Shown: positions 1-12,395, counted from the stretch's first letter. The stretch: 64,000 bases of DNA from Rallus limicola (GCA_022605955.1 JAKCOZ010000008.1:37860547-37924546), one strand, 5' to 3'. Notes: generated by a model not told the origin, from the letters alone. Translations and numbers: made by a program.

Positions 1-1364
1 GTAGTCTCTCAACCTTCTGGTTGGCACCTGCCTCTTTCTCCCTTTACCCAGTGTTGTCCTGAAAACACCCAAGCTTTGCAGGCTGCCCTGGAGCCTCCCC
101 AGGAGGTGCTGGAATGGGTTTCCAGGCCGTCGGAGGTTTGCTGTCCCGACAAAGGGTGTGCTTCAGCTTGGCAGGGCTGGCTGTGACGCTGCTCGGCTGA
201 AGATGGTCCTTGCTGTGTGTTCAGGCACCTGGCAGCATCGCTGCCCGCATCGCTGCCATGGCACCCTCAGTGATGCTGTCAGATGCCCCGAGCTGAGGGC
301 TAGGCATCTCTTCCACGTTGGCTCTGGGTTTCAACTCTTGGAGGAGTTCTGCAGACAAACATTGACTTGTGTAGTGATGGGCAAGGAGCCAGCCTTGAAA
401 AAAGGGAGATGAGTCTGCTGAGAGATGTATTCATACTTGTTAACCGTAACGTATACATTGCAATATGTACAGTGATACGTCCTTTGGTGCTTCATCCTTG
501 CAGGGCTTTTAGGTGTGGTTTGCCCTGGAGGTGATGGGCCAGGGACATTAGGTTTCATATGTGGCTTCGGTCACATGGGGTGCTGGGGGTGCCAAACAGC
601 CAGCTGGGTCCTCGCATAAAGCACCAAACAAATCCCCCCCATCGTTTATTGTGGGACCTGGCGCGGACACAGCCGGAGCTGCATCCTCTCTCTTCTTGCG
701 AGCGCGGCATGAACAATCCCCGTGTTAACCCTGCCGAGGGGCTGGCGCTCGGGCACAGGGTTGTCATTGTTAGAGGATGTCGAAAGCACCGGCCTTGGCT
801 GGGACAGGGAGCACGCGGCCTTCCCGGTGCTGGCACGGGGGACAACCAGCCACCCGCCACGGACGTGACTGGGAAGCAAAGCCTGGAGGGGCAGCCAAAA
901 CCCTGGGGAGTGCTGGGGGGGTAGGAAGGGTCAGTGTGAGGTTTGCAGCTTGCTGAGATGGTGGGTCTGGGTTCTCTCTGGTTTCCCTCCCTAAAGGACC
1001 CGAAGAGGTGGGACAGGGAAGCGAGAACAGCCTTGCAATGCGGATTGCAGCTAAGTTATCTTTGGGAAGCTTATTAAAAAAATAAAAGGAGGAGGAAGCC
1101 CTTCTGACTCTGGGTGGTGGGAGCAGGTCCTCCAGTAGGCACAGGCACATCCTGATAAGCCCCCTTCCTCCCAGCTCATGTTCTGAACCATGCAGAGAGA
1201 CTTGCTCCCAGCAGCTCAGATGGTCCCAGTGTAATGGCCATTGAGTGATGTCCCGGTTAAACCCACAACCACCCACAGAGCTGTGCTGAGGGATAACTTT
1301 TGAGGATGCCTGCAGCATCTGTCCCCTCCCATGGCCGAGAATGAGGGGTGAGGGCTTAACCTAA
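1..1364. other. No gene recognised (non-coding)
   Basis: Open frames of about 100-180 codons exist on both strands but match nothing I recognise and show no splice-site logic. The 650-890 part is moderately CpG-rich but not clearly a CpG island. It could be intergenic DNA or a far-upstream intron of SH3BP4; the sequence does not decide. Confidence 0.5.
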
Positions 1365-1622
1365 AAAAGGAGAGATTTAGGTTGGGTATTAGGAAAAAGT
1401 TCTTCAGTACGAGGGTGGTGGATCGTACGAGGGTGGTGGATCACTGGCACAGGTTGCCCAGAGAGGTGGGGGAGGCCCCATCCCTGGAGACATTCGGGGT
1501 CGGGCTTGATTGGGCTCTGAGCGACCTGATATAGTGAACACGTCCCTGCTCACCACAGAGGGTGGCACTAGATGGCCTTTGAAAGTCCCTTCCCACCCAA
1601 CACATTCCACAATTCCACAATC
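1365..1622 (+). mobile_element. CR1 LINE 3' fragment
   Basis: The sequence follows the CR1 3' end: the ggatattaggaaaaa-like block, 'ggcacaggttgcccagagaggtggg', 'ccatccctggaga' and a terminal 'cacattccacaattccacaat' tail. It is 5'-truncated, as is usual for CR1, and contains a short local duplication ('tacgagggtggtggatc' twice near 1409-1442). Confidence 0.8.
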
Positions 1623-2556
1623 CTCATTGCAGCCTGGGGGTCCTTAATTTCTCCAGCCGTCCTTGGAGTCAAATAATTTGGGTGTGTTTCTGCTCTCTTG
1701 GGCTCATAAAGAAAAGCATGGGGGTGTGGAGAGGGGTGTATGCCAGAAACACCAGAGCACAGGAAGTCCCTTTGGCACTAGGGGCAGTTTGTGGGTTCCT
1801 CAGGCAGCCATCCCCGCCCCGACTCCTGTGAACACTGATGGTGTTTCCAGGGTAAAGCCAGTTTATGATGGGTCAAAGAGCTGACCGTAAAGCTTTGCAA
1901 CTCTTTCATCCTGTCCCTGGATTCACATATTTTTCCCTCTGCTGCGAAGGTTGACATTTGGGGTGGGTTGAAGAAGTCACCGGTGTCCCGCAAAGCAGCA
2001 TCTCCAGTCTTTAATCCCATTTTTTTTTTTTTTTTTAGTGGGAACCCAGCCCCATCTATGGGTTGGCCGGCCCACTCCTCCATCACCAACCCCTTGGCTG
2101 GTGTCCCCCTCCCCACCACCCACGCGGAACGTTGCTATTTTTAACCCAGGGTTTATTTTCAGTGCCGAGAAGCAGTCGCTCCCGGCTGGCGCGTCAGCAG
2201 GCTGCTGGGGAGAGTAACGCTCTCCTTACCAAGAGGAGGAAACGAATTGCCAGCCCTGGGCCTAAACGCTCCCCTGTGCTTCTGCCCTGCCTGCGCAGGG
2301 CGCTGCTTCAGACCCATCTGTGGATCGCATCCCCCCATCACCTCCTCATGCCCATCCACATGTGCGGGCGATGGGGCTGACAGCGGCTTTGTGGCCTCAA
2401 ACTTGTATACATTAAAATTCGGAGGGGGAAGGTGGCAGGGTCAGGTAGCTTTTATTTGTGTTATTTTTATCATTATTGCTTGTTATTATTTTATTAGTAT
2501 CTCATTATTGTTTTATTAGTATTTTTGTTTTTCTCTTTTTCACTTTCTCTCTTCCA
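1623..2556. other. No gene recognised; poly-T tract
   Basis: Unique-looking non-coding sequence with a T16-type homopolymer near 2021-2037 and a T/A-rich lead-in (2450-2556) to the pyrimidine array. No exon could be supported. Confidence 0.5.
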
Positions 2557-4586
2557 CTTTTTCTTTCTCTTCCTCCCCCTTTTCTTTCTCTTCTTCCCCC
2601 CCCTTTTCTTTCTCTTCTTCCCCCCACCTTTTCTTTCTCTTCTTCCCCCCCCTTTTCTTTCTCTTCTTCCCCCCACCTTTTCTTTCTCTTCTTCCCCCCC
2701 CTTTTTCTTTCTCTTCATTCCCCCCCTTTTTCTTTCTCTTCGTTCCCCCCCCTTTTTCTTTCTCTTCGTTCCCCCCCCTTTTTCTTTCTCTTCGTTCCCC
2801 CCCCTTTTTCTTTCTCTTCGTTCCCCCCCTTTTTCTTTCTCTTCGTTCCCCCCCTTTTTCTTTCTCTTCGTTCCCCCCCTTTTTCTTTCTCTTCGTTCCC
2901 CCCCTTTTTCTTTCTCTTCGTTCCCCCCCCTTTTTCTTTCTCTTCGTTCCCCCCCCTTTTTCTTTCTCTTCGTTCCCCCCCCTTTTTCTTTCTCTTCGTT
3001 CCCCCCCCTTTTTCTTTCTCTTCGTTCCCCCCCCCTTTTTCTTTCTCTTCGTTCCCCCCCCTTTTTCTTTCTCTTCGTTCCCCCCCCCTTTTTCTTTCTC
3101 TTCGTTCCCCCCCCTTTTTCTTTCTCTTCGTTCCCCCCCCCTTTTTCTTTCTCTTCGTTCCCCCCCCCTTTTTCTTTCTCTTCGTTCCCCCCCCTTTTTC
3201 TTTCTCTTCGTTCCCCCCCCTTTTTCTTTCTCTTCGTTCCCCCCCCTTTTTCTTTCTCTTCGTTCCCCCCCCTTTTTCTTTCTCTTCGTTCCCCCCCCTT
3301 TTTCTTTCTCTTCGTTCCCCCCCCCTTTTTCTTTCTCTTCGTTCCCCCCCCTTTTTCTTTCTCTTCGTTCCCCCCCCTTTTTCTTTCTCTTCGTTCCCCC
3401 CCCCTTTTTCTTTCTCTTCGTTCCCCCCCCTTTTTCTTTCTCTTCGTTCCCCCCCCTTTTTCTTTCTCTTCGTTCCCCCCCCTTTTTCTTTCTCTTCGTT
3501 CCCCCCCCTTTTTCTTTCTCTTCGTTCCCCCCCCTTTTTCTTTCTCTTCGTTCCCCCCCCTTTTTCTTTCTCTTCGTTCCCCCCCCTTTTTCTTTCTCTT
3601 CGTTCCCCCCCCCTTTTTCTTTCTCTTCGTTCCCCCCCCTTTTTCTTTCTCTTCGTTCCCCCCCCTTTTTCTTTCTCTTCGTTCCCCCCCTTTTTCTTTC
3701 TCTTCGTTCCCCCCCCTTTTTCTTTCTCTTCGTTCCCCCCCCCTTTTTCTTTCTCTTCGTTCCCCCCCCCTTTTTCTTTCTCTTCGTTCCCCCCCCTTTT
3801 TCTTTCTCTTCGTTCCCCCCCCTTTTTCTTTCTCTTCGTTCCCCCCCCTTTTTCTTTCTCTTCGTTCCCCCCCCTTTTTCTTTCTCTTCGTTCCCCCCCC
3901 TTTTTCTTTCTCTTCGTTCCCCCCCCCTTTTTCTTTCTCTTCGTTCCCCCCCCTTTTTCTTTCTCTTCGTTCCCCCCCCCTTTTTCTTTCTCTTCGTTCC
4001 CCCCCCTTTTTCTTTCTCTTCGTTCCCCCCCCTTTTTCTTTCTCTTCGTTCCCCCCCCTTTTTCTTTCTCTTCGTTCCCCCCCCCTTTTTCTTTCTCTTC
4101 GTTCCCCCCCCTTTTTCTTTCTCTTCGTTCCCCCCCCTTTTTCTTTCTCTTCGTTCCCCCCCCTTTTTCTTTCTCTTCGTTCCCCCCCCTTTTTCTTTCT
4201 CTTCGTTCCCCCCCCTTTTTCTTTCTCTTCGTTCCCCCCCCTTTTTCTTTCTCTTCGTTCCCCCCCCCTTTTTCTTTCTCTTCGTTCCCCCCCCTTTTTC
4301 TTTCTCTTCGTTCCCCCCCCTTTTTCTTTCTCTTCGTTCCCCCCCCTTTTTCTTTCTCTTCGTTCCCCCCCCTTTTTCTTTCTCTTCGTTCCCCCCCCTT
4401 TTTCTTTCTCTTCGTTCCCCCCCCTTTTTCTTTCTCTTCGTTCCCCCCCCTTTTTCTTTCTCTTCGTTCCCCCCCCTTTTTCTTTCTCTTCGTTCCCCCC
4501 CCCTTTTTCTTTCTCTTCGTTCCCCCCCCCTTTTTCTTTCTCTTCGTTCCCCCCCCCTTTTTCTTTCTCTTCGTCCCCCCCTTTTT
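2557..4586. repeat. Polypyrimidine ~25-bp tandem array (~80 units)
   Basis: About 2 kb of head-to-tail units of the form TTTTTCTTTCTCTTCGTT followed by C6-C9. The + strand is almost pure pyrimidine, with one G per unit inside a single CpG (TTCGTT). The first units (2557-2720) are different: they have T4, TTCTTC instead of TTCGTT, and alternating C8 and C6ACC ends, giving a two-unit higher-order pattern. One intermediate unit has TTCATT near 2715. The last unit (about 4565-4586) is TTCGTCCCCCC. C-run length varies between neighbours, which changes the reading frame. Because no unit can contain a stop codon, long meaningless open frames result. The array has not been assigned to a named satellite. 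Confidence 0.97.
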
Positions 4587-7500
4587 ATTTTTTATTTCAG
4601 TTTTTTCTTTTTGCTTTACTTATCTTCTTTACCTTTTACCTTTCCTTTTTTAAAACCATATATATATTAGCTTTCTTTTTAATTTCCCCCCATCTATTTT
4701 AAAATTAGTTTTATTTGTGTGGTTTTTTGGGGTGGTTTTTTTTTTTAAAACCCTTATCATGTGGGTGCTTTTGTGCCAGACTGCAATGGGGGTCAGGTTT
4801 GCAGAGCTGCTGAACACCAGGGTGGGGGACACACTACTATAGCAGTAGCCGTGATGATGAAGATACGACAGGCTTTCCTTTTTGGTTCTTTCCAGGCTCT
4901 GAAGTTGCTTCCCCTGGCCTGCAGGAGGAGGGGGTTGCCCCAGTAAGCATCCCTGCATATTCAGGAGGGGAGATCACTGCTGTGAAGCAAAACCAGCTGT
5001 TTTCTGACCGGCTCCAGGAAACACCCTTTGGATGTGGCCAAGGCTGCGGTACGTAGTCTCTGGGCTGGGTTATGGGTCCCATGCCGCATACGGAGCCCTG
5101 TGCAAAGCTTTCTCTTCCCTCTTCTCAGAGGTAAATCCAGCCCCTGGCCCCATTGGTGCCTGGCTGGATCACTTGTACAAAGCTCTCCTCGTCGCCTTTT
5201 ATAGGGGGAAGGCATTTGCGTGGTGTGTGGCCTTGCGTGAACGATGCTGGCCGTTTCCTTAGGAACGGCAGAGGCTTTTTTGGAGTTGAACAGCAGTCTG
5301 TCCCCATCCTGCTCCTTGATGGCATGGTACCAGAGAAGCATTTGGAGGGCTTGGGGTGGGGAGAGGGAGCGTGCTGCGTTGAGTTAGAGGGGTTTGAATT
5401 TGGCATCGTTCTGCGGCTGGGTTTGGCTGGATGTTTTGGCCGCCACTGTCCTGTCCTGGGTTGGCGGCATCGGCTCAGACGTGGTTTTGGCAAGCGCCAG
5501 GGCTGCCCAGAGCATCCATCCATCAGTTTGCTGGGTGCAGCAGGAGGATTGCCCATCTGGAAGGCACCTATAGCAGGTACGGGGTGGAGGAGAGGAGCAA
5601 AAAGAGCTGGAATGCGAATAACCCACACGGTGGTCACGGGGTGGATGGAGACAGAAACCTCCTGGGTCTCGTGTACCTCCAGGACCAAAAATGATCCGCT
5701 TGTGGGAGATGTGAAAGCCTCAGCTCCCATGCTACTCCCCTCTGCCATGCCATTTTCTTCCTTTGCATCCGTTCCCAGAGCAGCTGGGGCGGTGGGGGAC
5801 ACGCCAGCCCTCCACCCCCCACCCCTCCGGGTACGGGCGCTGTACCGCAGCTAGAATTAAACAAAGAGAAACTTCTTATTTTTTTGTAACTGATCCAGCT
5901 TCCGGAAAATGGCAGCTAGCTTAAAGGGAGGGAAACAAAACAAACCTTTGCCCAGCCAGAAAAGCCGTCCTCACCTCTGTGGCATTTCCTCGCTTTCTTT
6001 CCCCCTCCCCACCCCCTCACCAAACCTCCCTCCCCAGCCTCTCTGCATTGAAAACCTGCCATCAGATTAGCTGTGCCCGGGGTGGAGTTGCTCCCTGCCG
6101 GCTTGAGAAATGTTTCCCAGACGGCAGCGTGTGCAAGCAAACTGATCCTTGGAAATGACTCTTCTCTCCCCTCCAAGTGCCGTGCCTCCCGTCCGAACCC
6201 CGCCGTGCTTCTTGCTTTTATCCCCTCCTCCCCTGCTCACAAAAAGCACTGTTGGCTTTTATTCTTTTTCCTGGGTGTGTGACTTGTGCCTTTCATCCCA
6301 TTATCAAAGTCCCTAAGAAAGCGTGGGGGGAACAGTTCCCACCTGGCTGGGGAGCAACCAGTCCTCACCGGTCATGAAGTTTGGAGTTAGGGGGAGAAAA
6401 ATATGGAAGGGGAGATGTGCAAGTGTATCTTGTGAAAGAGGAGGAGATGTGGGGCTGTGTCCTGCAGTTTGTCCTCCAGAGAGCTGGCGGCTCCTTGCCT
6501 ATGGATGCTGCTGGCGGCGGGCTTACTGGAGCAGCCCCCGTGCAGTGGCACGTCTGTAGGCATTCATCCCTCCTTTGCTTGCACAGAGGAGGAGAAGTTG
6601 GTTTTTTTGGGGGGAAAGGGGATGAATGCACAGCATTTGCAGGGATGTGGTGGAGTGTTTTTTGGGGTAGTTTGAGGGTTTGAGGTTTTTTTTTTTAGTT
6701 TATTTTTAATACCAGCTTCCCAGGATGCAGCTGCTCTCCAGTTCTTCACAGCAGCCATCGCTGTTGGGGAGTGAAACAGCAGCAGCCACAAAGCCAAGTG
6801 TCTCTCTCAGCCTTCACGGGTGCTTTGCCTATTTATCTCTGTGCAAGGGCTGCAGATGAAGTATTTACCATTCATGGGGGATGGTGATTACCCCAGCAAA
6901 ATGGATAGCCTGGGCTGCAGGCTCTGGCCTTGACCAGCTTATCGTCCAAGGAGTGACGGGCAGTGTCGCTCACTTCCTGGACCTTATCACGGCCGCTTTG
7001 CACTGGACCAAAGGAACGATCCTCTGGGTATAGAATGTCGGGGTGGTGGGTCTCTCCTTCTGTGCATCCACCCGCTACAGCCTTGGATGGGTCTTTTCCA
7101 GCTCCAGTGGGCACATGGAGTCTGTCCTACTTAGTCCAGGGGTGAAACTCAAGCAAAGGTTTGGGGGAGTTTCTGGTGGTTTTTGGGTGGTGTTGGTTTT
7201 TTTTTAAGCTGCTTGGGGTCAGTAATCGCTGCTGTGAATCAGCTTGGTGCTGTCAGTAAGTGCTTCCCCCCCCTCCCCAACTCTCCTGCTGTTCCCAAGG
7301 TGTGGCCAGCACCTCCCCAGAGAGAGCTGGAACCACTCTGTAGCAGCGTGCCTGGATGTTAATCGCCACTGAAAAATGCTTTAATTAACTCAATTAGCCA
7401 GACAGTCCATTTGAACTCATACAGTGCCTGGTGAGATACCATGAAGCAAGGTCCCAATTCCACCCTGGCAATGGGGTGGGGGGACAGATGACACCCCCAC

Positions 7501-8072
7501 CTTGTTTGGTTCCCCAGGGGACATGCTGTGGCCTCCAGCACATCCCCTGCTCTGGGATCTGCAAGGAACAGGAGATGTTTTTCTGTGACTTTTTTTGGGG
7601 GTTGTTTTTTTAGGGTTTTTTTGAGGTTGTTTTTTCTTTTGCCTAATTTTTAGCACCTTGACCTGCAGTGTCATCAGCCCTGTGCCTTCTTGGAGGTGCT
7701 ACTGGCCAGAGCAGCCGGTGCCTCTCCAGCTCTGCCTATTAATAGGAGCAATTAAAATGTTCACCAAATCCAGGATGCAGGACATGGAAACACCGAGAGA
7801 GAGAGAGAGAGCACATGAGAGAGCACCCAGCATGCTGTTTGAGCAAAGGACCCTGCAGCAGGGATTTGGGGAGGGCAAGCATTTAACCCCCTCCCTGTAG
7901 TTGCCCTGCAGTGAGGCTGACCTTTACGTCCCAGCTTTACCTCTGTGCAGTGAATCCCATTTCAAACTTTCACCTTAAAAGTGTCCCGGGGCAAAGCTGC
8001 TTGCCATCCTACAGCCAGTTTTCCTGCTACCCAGCCAGGATGGGAAACCCCCAACACATGTTGATGGAGATG
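4587..8072. other. No gene recognised
   Basis: Non-coding sequence. Overlapping open frames on both strands at 5125-5854 look like chance: they have low-complexity composition and no family resemblance. Short G/T-rich homopolymeric stretches occur near 4718-4748, 6600-6710, 7160-7207 and 7590-7640. A (GA)n run lies at about 7793-7811. Confidence 0.5.
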
Positions 8073-8420
8073 CATCATAGAATCATAGAGTGGTCTGGGT
8101 TGGAAGGGACCCCAAGGTTCCAACCCCTGCCCCAGGCAGGGACACCAACCTCCAGGCCTGGAACTACACAAGGTTGCCCAGGGCCCCAGACAACCTGGCC
8201 CTGAACACCCCCAGGGATGGGGCACCCACTCCCTCTCTGGGCAGCCTGTTCCAGTCCCTCACTGCTCTCTCTGTCTAGAACTTCCCCCTAATATCTCCTC
8301 TAACCCTTCCCTCATTCAGCTTCACTCCATCCCCCTTGTCCTGCCAGTCTCTGCCCTTTTAACAAGCTGATTCCTCTCCTGTTTCTGTGCTCCCTTCAGG
8401 GTTGGGAAGGCTGCAATGGA
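8073..8420 (-). mobile_element. CR1 LINE 3' fragment
   Basis: Inverted CR1 3' end. It opens with 'catcatagaatcatagagtg' and continues through 'ggttggaagggaccccaagg', 'aggttgcccagggcc' and 'ccagggatggggcaccca'. It ends where the CR1 ORF2-derived part ('cccttcagggttgggaaggctgcaatg') stops. It belongs to the same subfamily as the copies at 10366, 19568, 20525 and 45748. Confidence 0.88.
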
Positions 8421-9442
8421 TAGTTCCCTTGCTTGGAGGCGGGAAGGGGAGGCAATGTGCTTTGGGAAAGGTCAGGGGGTTCCTGGCTTCAGGCTTCATT
8501 AAGGCAATTGTGTTTCTGAAAGCAGGGCAGAGGGAAATTCGCTGTGGGCTGGGGGCCTGACAGGCAGAGGTCACACTGCCAGGATGCTTGCACGTGGACT
8601 GTCTCCTTTAGGGCCAAGCGTCTGTTGCCTGGCACAGGGTGGTGGGATTCAGCTCACCCCCAGGTCCCAAGCTGTGCAAAGGCAGAGGATTCCTGAGCAT
8701 CAACCTGATTTCTTTCTCCTCCTGTGAGCAGGGTAAGTGGGAATCATTCAGACCCAGAGGTTGTAATTCCTACATGGTGCTGCAAAAACCTCCCCCTTTT
8801 GCCTTGAAATATAAAATCCTCATCCCTTTTCCCGCAAGGAAAAAATGAAATAAAGATGAGTAACGTTGGAGAAATTTGGGATGAGGCCCAGGAAATGATC
8901 GGATATCCGGCTGAGGACCTCTCTGACTTCTGAACTAGAAGCTCCCAAATGACTAATGTGTCAGGAGAAAGGGCAGATTTTGAAGGGTTGTGTTGTATGT
9001 CGATGCGCCGCTTTGTCTCTCTCAAAGCTTCAGCCTGCAAAACTTAATGGAATCATTATTATTATCATCATCATTATTTTTTTAATCACCTTGGTGTATT
9101 TGTTTCATGCTGAAGTGCTAAGGCACTGTTGGCTGAAAACAAAGCTGGCGGTGGTGAGAGCTTAATTTAATGAATAATAGTAATAATTAATAACGCCATC
9201 TGTCTTGTGAATGCGCACGGTGTGTTTTGGGTAGTAGTCTTTACGTGTGCTCTGCAAGCTGCAGATGATGTTTGTGCTTGGTGGGGGTAGGGGGAAGCTG
9301 GGTTCGGTGTCAAAGCAGAGAGTTGGGGTGCTGAAATGCTGTTGGATGTCACCCTTGGTAGTACTGGGGTGGTGATGGATGTTCCTCTCATGGGTTTTTT
9401 GTCTCCTCCTGGTCAGCACCAAAGAAAAGTTTCCATTCACTG
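8421..9442. other. No gene recognised; short trinucleotide run
   Basis: Non-coding. A degenerate ATT/ATC trinucleotide run lies at about 9052-9080. No conserved exon was identified. Confidence 0.45.
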
Positions 9443-9556
9443 CATCACAGGCTTGTAGGGGTTGGAAGGGACCTCCAGAGATCATCAAGTCAAACCCCCC
9501 AAGCTAGGACAGGTCGCACAGGTCGGCGTCCAGATGAGTCTTGAATATCTCCTTTC
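9443..9556 (-). mobile_element. CR1 LINE, short 3' fragment
   Basis: About 115 bp of inverted CR1 3' end, recognised by 'tgtaggggttggaagggacc', 'tccagagatcatcaagtc' and 'gtccagatgagtcttgaatatctcc'. It resembles the copies at 12300-12395, 38150-38222 and 54301. Confidence 0.75.
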
Positions 9557-10365
9557 CTTGTTGATGGAGTATTTAAGTCATTCTTCTAAACACAAATCCG
9601 TTCCAGTGTGTCAGCCACACCTGGGATTTCACATCTTTTATGGGTCATTTTGAGCAAGTTTTAATTAAAACAAAAGACAAAAAAAAAAAAAAAACCCTTT
9701 ACAAAAGCGCTATCTGTGTGGGTCTGATGTCTGGGCTCTTTGAACCCCATCAGGAGTGAGTTTAATTCTGGCCTGAGCCAGGCCCTTTGGCGGCAAAGTT
9801 CTGCAGGCTGCAATCAGAAGACTCTTCCATCCCCTTGCTGCCTCCTCCACTCATCCTTGCAGAGCTGTCCCGTCACCAGCACTGAGATCTGCTGTGTTCC
9901 TGGACACGAGTGGCACTGAGGTATGGAACAGCTCAGTTCTGCAGGGAAGAAAATCTGGGGTGTTGCTCTGAAAGGTGCTGAGACGAGGAGGCGTTGTCTG
10001 GGTGGGTCGGTGAAGGTGGTCATGGATGGTGCCTAGGCATGTCTGTTTTAACTGGAAGTGCCTTCTGTAGCCAGCAAGCCTGCTGCTTTGTGGATCCCAA
10101 ACGGTGGGTTTTGATACAGAGCCAAAATTCAAATACATCACCGTGGTTTATCAAAGCAGCCTTGAAGCAGAGCTAGTGGTGGGATTGAAATTGCTTTCCA
10201 CAGAAATCAGTCAATGGCACAGGTTTTGCTGCATGTGGCTGACGTCCAGCTGCACATGGCCAACATCCAGCTGACCTGAGGCGTCTGTCCCTGAACATAC
10301 AGGGCTGTTTAACCTGATCTCAGTCCTTAATTCCTAAATTAAGGTGTTCTTCTAGAGACAGCGGA
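9557..10365. other. No gene recognised; poly-A tract
   Basis: Non-coding, with an A17-type homopolymer near 9679-9695. Confidence 0.4.
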
Positions 10366-11255
10366 CAGGCTGTGGGTGGACAAAACCAAACTGAGCAGTG
10401 TGGTTGACACAATAGAAGGAAAGGAAGGCGTCCAGAGGGGGTGAAAGGTGGGCGCAGGTGAACCTAATGGAGACAGCACTGCGAAGCGTAAAGTCTTGCA
10501 CTTGGGCCAAAGGAATCCCAGACATATAATCCATACTGGGAGAAGAGCTGGAGAGTAGCCCTGGTGAGAAGGACCTGAGAGTACTGGAGGACAAGAAACT
10601 TCATGTGAGCCAGCAGTGGCTCTTGCAGCTCGGAAGGGACCCTGGGCTCCATCAGAAGATGAGTGACCAGCAGGGACAGGGAGGGGACTGGACTGTCCCT
10701 CTCTGCTCTGCCCTCATGAGGCCCCGGCTGGAGTCCTGTGTCCAGAGCTGGGGCCCCCAGTACAAGAAAGATGTGGGACTGTTGGAGAGGGTTCAGAGGA
10801 GGCCACGAAGATGATCAGAGGGCTGGAGCACCTCCTCTATGAAGAGAGGCTGAGGGAGCTGGGCTGGTTCAGCCTGGAGAAGAGAAGGCTGTGGGGGAAC
10901 CTCATTGCAGCCTTCCAGTCCCTGAAGGGAGCAGAGAAACAGGAGGGGAATCAGCTTGTTCAAAGGGCAGAGACTGGCAGGACAAGGGAGATGGAGTGAA
11001 GCTAAAGGAGGGAAGGTTGAGATGAGATATTAGGGGGAAGTTCTTTACAGAGAGAGTGGTGAGGTGCTGGAACAGGCTGCCCAGAGAGGGGGTGGCTGCC
11101 CCATCCCTGGAGATGTTCAAGGCCAGGTTGGCTGGGGCCCTGGGCAACCTTGTGTAGCTCCAGGCCTGGAGGTTGGTGGCCCTGTCTGTGTCAGGAGAGT
11201 TGGAGCTCTGTGATCCTTGGGGTCCCTCCCAACCCAGACCATTCTATGATTCTCT
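10366..11255 (+). mobile_element. CR1 LINE, ~0.9 kb 3' fragment with ORF2 remnant
   Basis: The longest CR1 copy in the window. It spans the C-terminal part of CR1 ORF2, whose translation gives recognisable broken stretches (…VQRRPRR near 10790 and an [19 protein letters not shown] block near 10848-10900). It continues through the 3' UTR and ends at 'attctatgattctct'. The frame is broken by stops and shifts, so no functional reverse transcriptase is encoded. Confidence 0.9.
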
Positions 11256-11925
11256 GTATCCCCTTCCCTGGCCATTGGCAGCAGCATTTTCTAAAATGGA
11301 TGCTTCTGCGTTGACCTGAGCCAGCCCTGTACCAAGGGTAGTAACACTTCACCCCTACCTCAAACTGCAGGAATCCAAAATCTGGTGGTGTGGTCTGTTA
11401 CCGTTAATCTCGGTGAGAATGAATGGGGAGCTGGCTCTTGGGCTAGAGGAGGAAGGTTCCTTGGAGCCTTGTGTCTTGGGCTTGAGAAACAAGAGCAGGT
11501 ATGTCTCCTGACAGTCTGGGGCTGACTTTGTGGAGACAACATAGAGGGGATAACTTGCCCTTTGGAAATGTTCCCTCCACAGTGGCTTAGAGCTGTCCGT
11601 TCTTTAGGAGATGCTCTCAGGAAGATGCCTCACCTGGGTTTGATACATGTGCAGTAGGGTGCTTTGTGCAGCGCAGACAGTTGTAGAAACCACCTCCTCA
11701 ACCACTGAAGCTCTGCTTTAAGCAGGAGGTGGGAAAATCAAATCTTCCCTGACTTCAAGATGACTTTCAGGTGTTGTTTTAATTTTGCCCCTTGACTTAA
11801 CGCTGCGAAGAGCACGCCTGAGACTGAACCCCGCTTCATCCAGGAACAAGAGCAGTTTTGAGGAACGGTGAGAGAGATTTTGCCACATTTACATTAAATG
11901 ACTATTTCTGAACAAGCATTGACAG
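11256..11925. other. No gene recognised
   Basis: Non-coding spacer between two CR1 copies. I see no repeats or exons here. Confidence 0.4.
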
Positions 11926-12395
11926 GGATCTCCTGGAGAGAGTCCAGCAAAGGGCTACGAAGATGATTAAAGGACTGGAGCATCTCCCCTATGGGGATAG
12001 GCTGAAAGAACCAGGGCTGTTCAGCCTTGAAAAAAGAAGGCTGAGGGGATCTTATTAATGTTTATAAATATCTCAAGTGTGGGACACAGGGGGAAATGGC
12101 CAGCCTCTTTTCAATGATCTGTGGGGACAGGACAAGGGGCAATGGCTTCAAGTTGGAGCACAGGGAGTTCCACACCAATATGCAGAATATGCACCAATAT
12201 TCCTGGTGAGGGTGAGGGAGCCCTGGGACAGGCTGCCCAGGGGTGTGTGGAGTCTCCTTCTCTGGAGATATTCCATCCCAGTCTGGATGCTGACCTGTGC
12301 GACCTGTCCTAGGGACCCTGCTTTGGCAGGGGGGGGTGGACCCAATGATCTCTTGAGGTCCCTTCCAACCCCTATGATACTGTGATTCTGTGATT
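11926..12395 (+). mobile_element. CR1 LINE 3' fragment
   Basis: It starts in the ORF2 C-terminal region ('gagagagtccagcaaaggg', 'ctggagcatctcccctatg'), has the '…gaaggctgaggggatcttattaatg' block, and ends 'ctatgatactgtgattctgtgatt'. It is the same subfamily as the copies at 37785 and 54301. Confidence 0.88.

Noticed and set aside
2557..4586. CRISPR-like regular repeat
   Set aside because: There are no unique spacers. Units are contiguous and the context is vertebrate.
2458..4702. Overlapping + strand open frames of 731 and 725 codons rich in Phe, Pro, Leu and Ser
   Set aside because: They are read-throughs of the pyrimidine array, which cannot contain a stop codon. Two other-frame versions are equally open, the C-runs vary in length, and no conserved protein is visible.
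5125..5854. 225- and 233-codon frames on opposite strands
   Set aside because: They overlap each other, have biased composition, show no domain and have no supporting splice signals.
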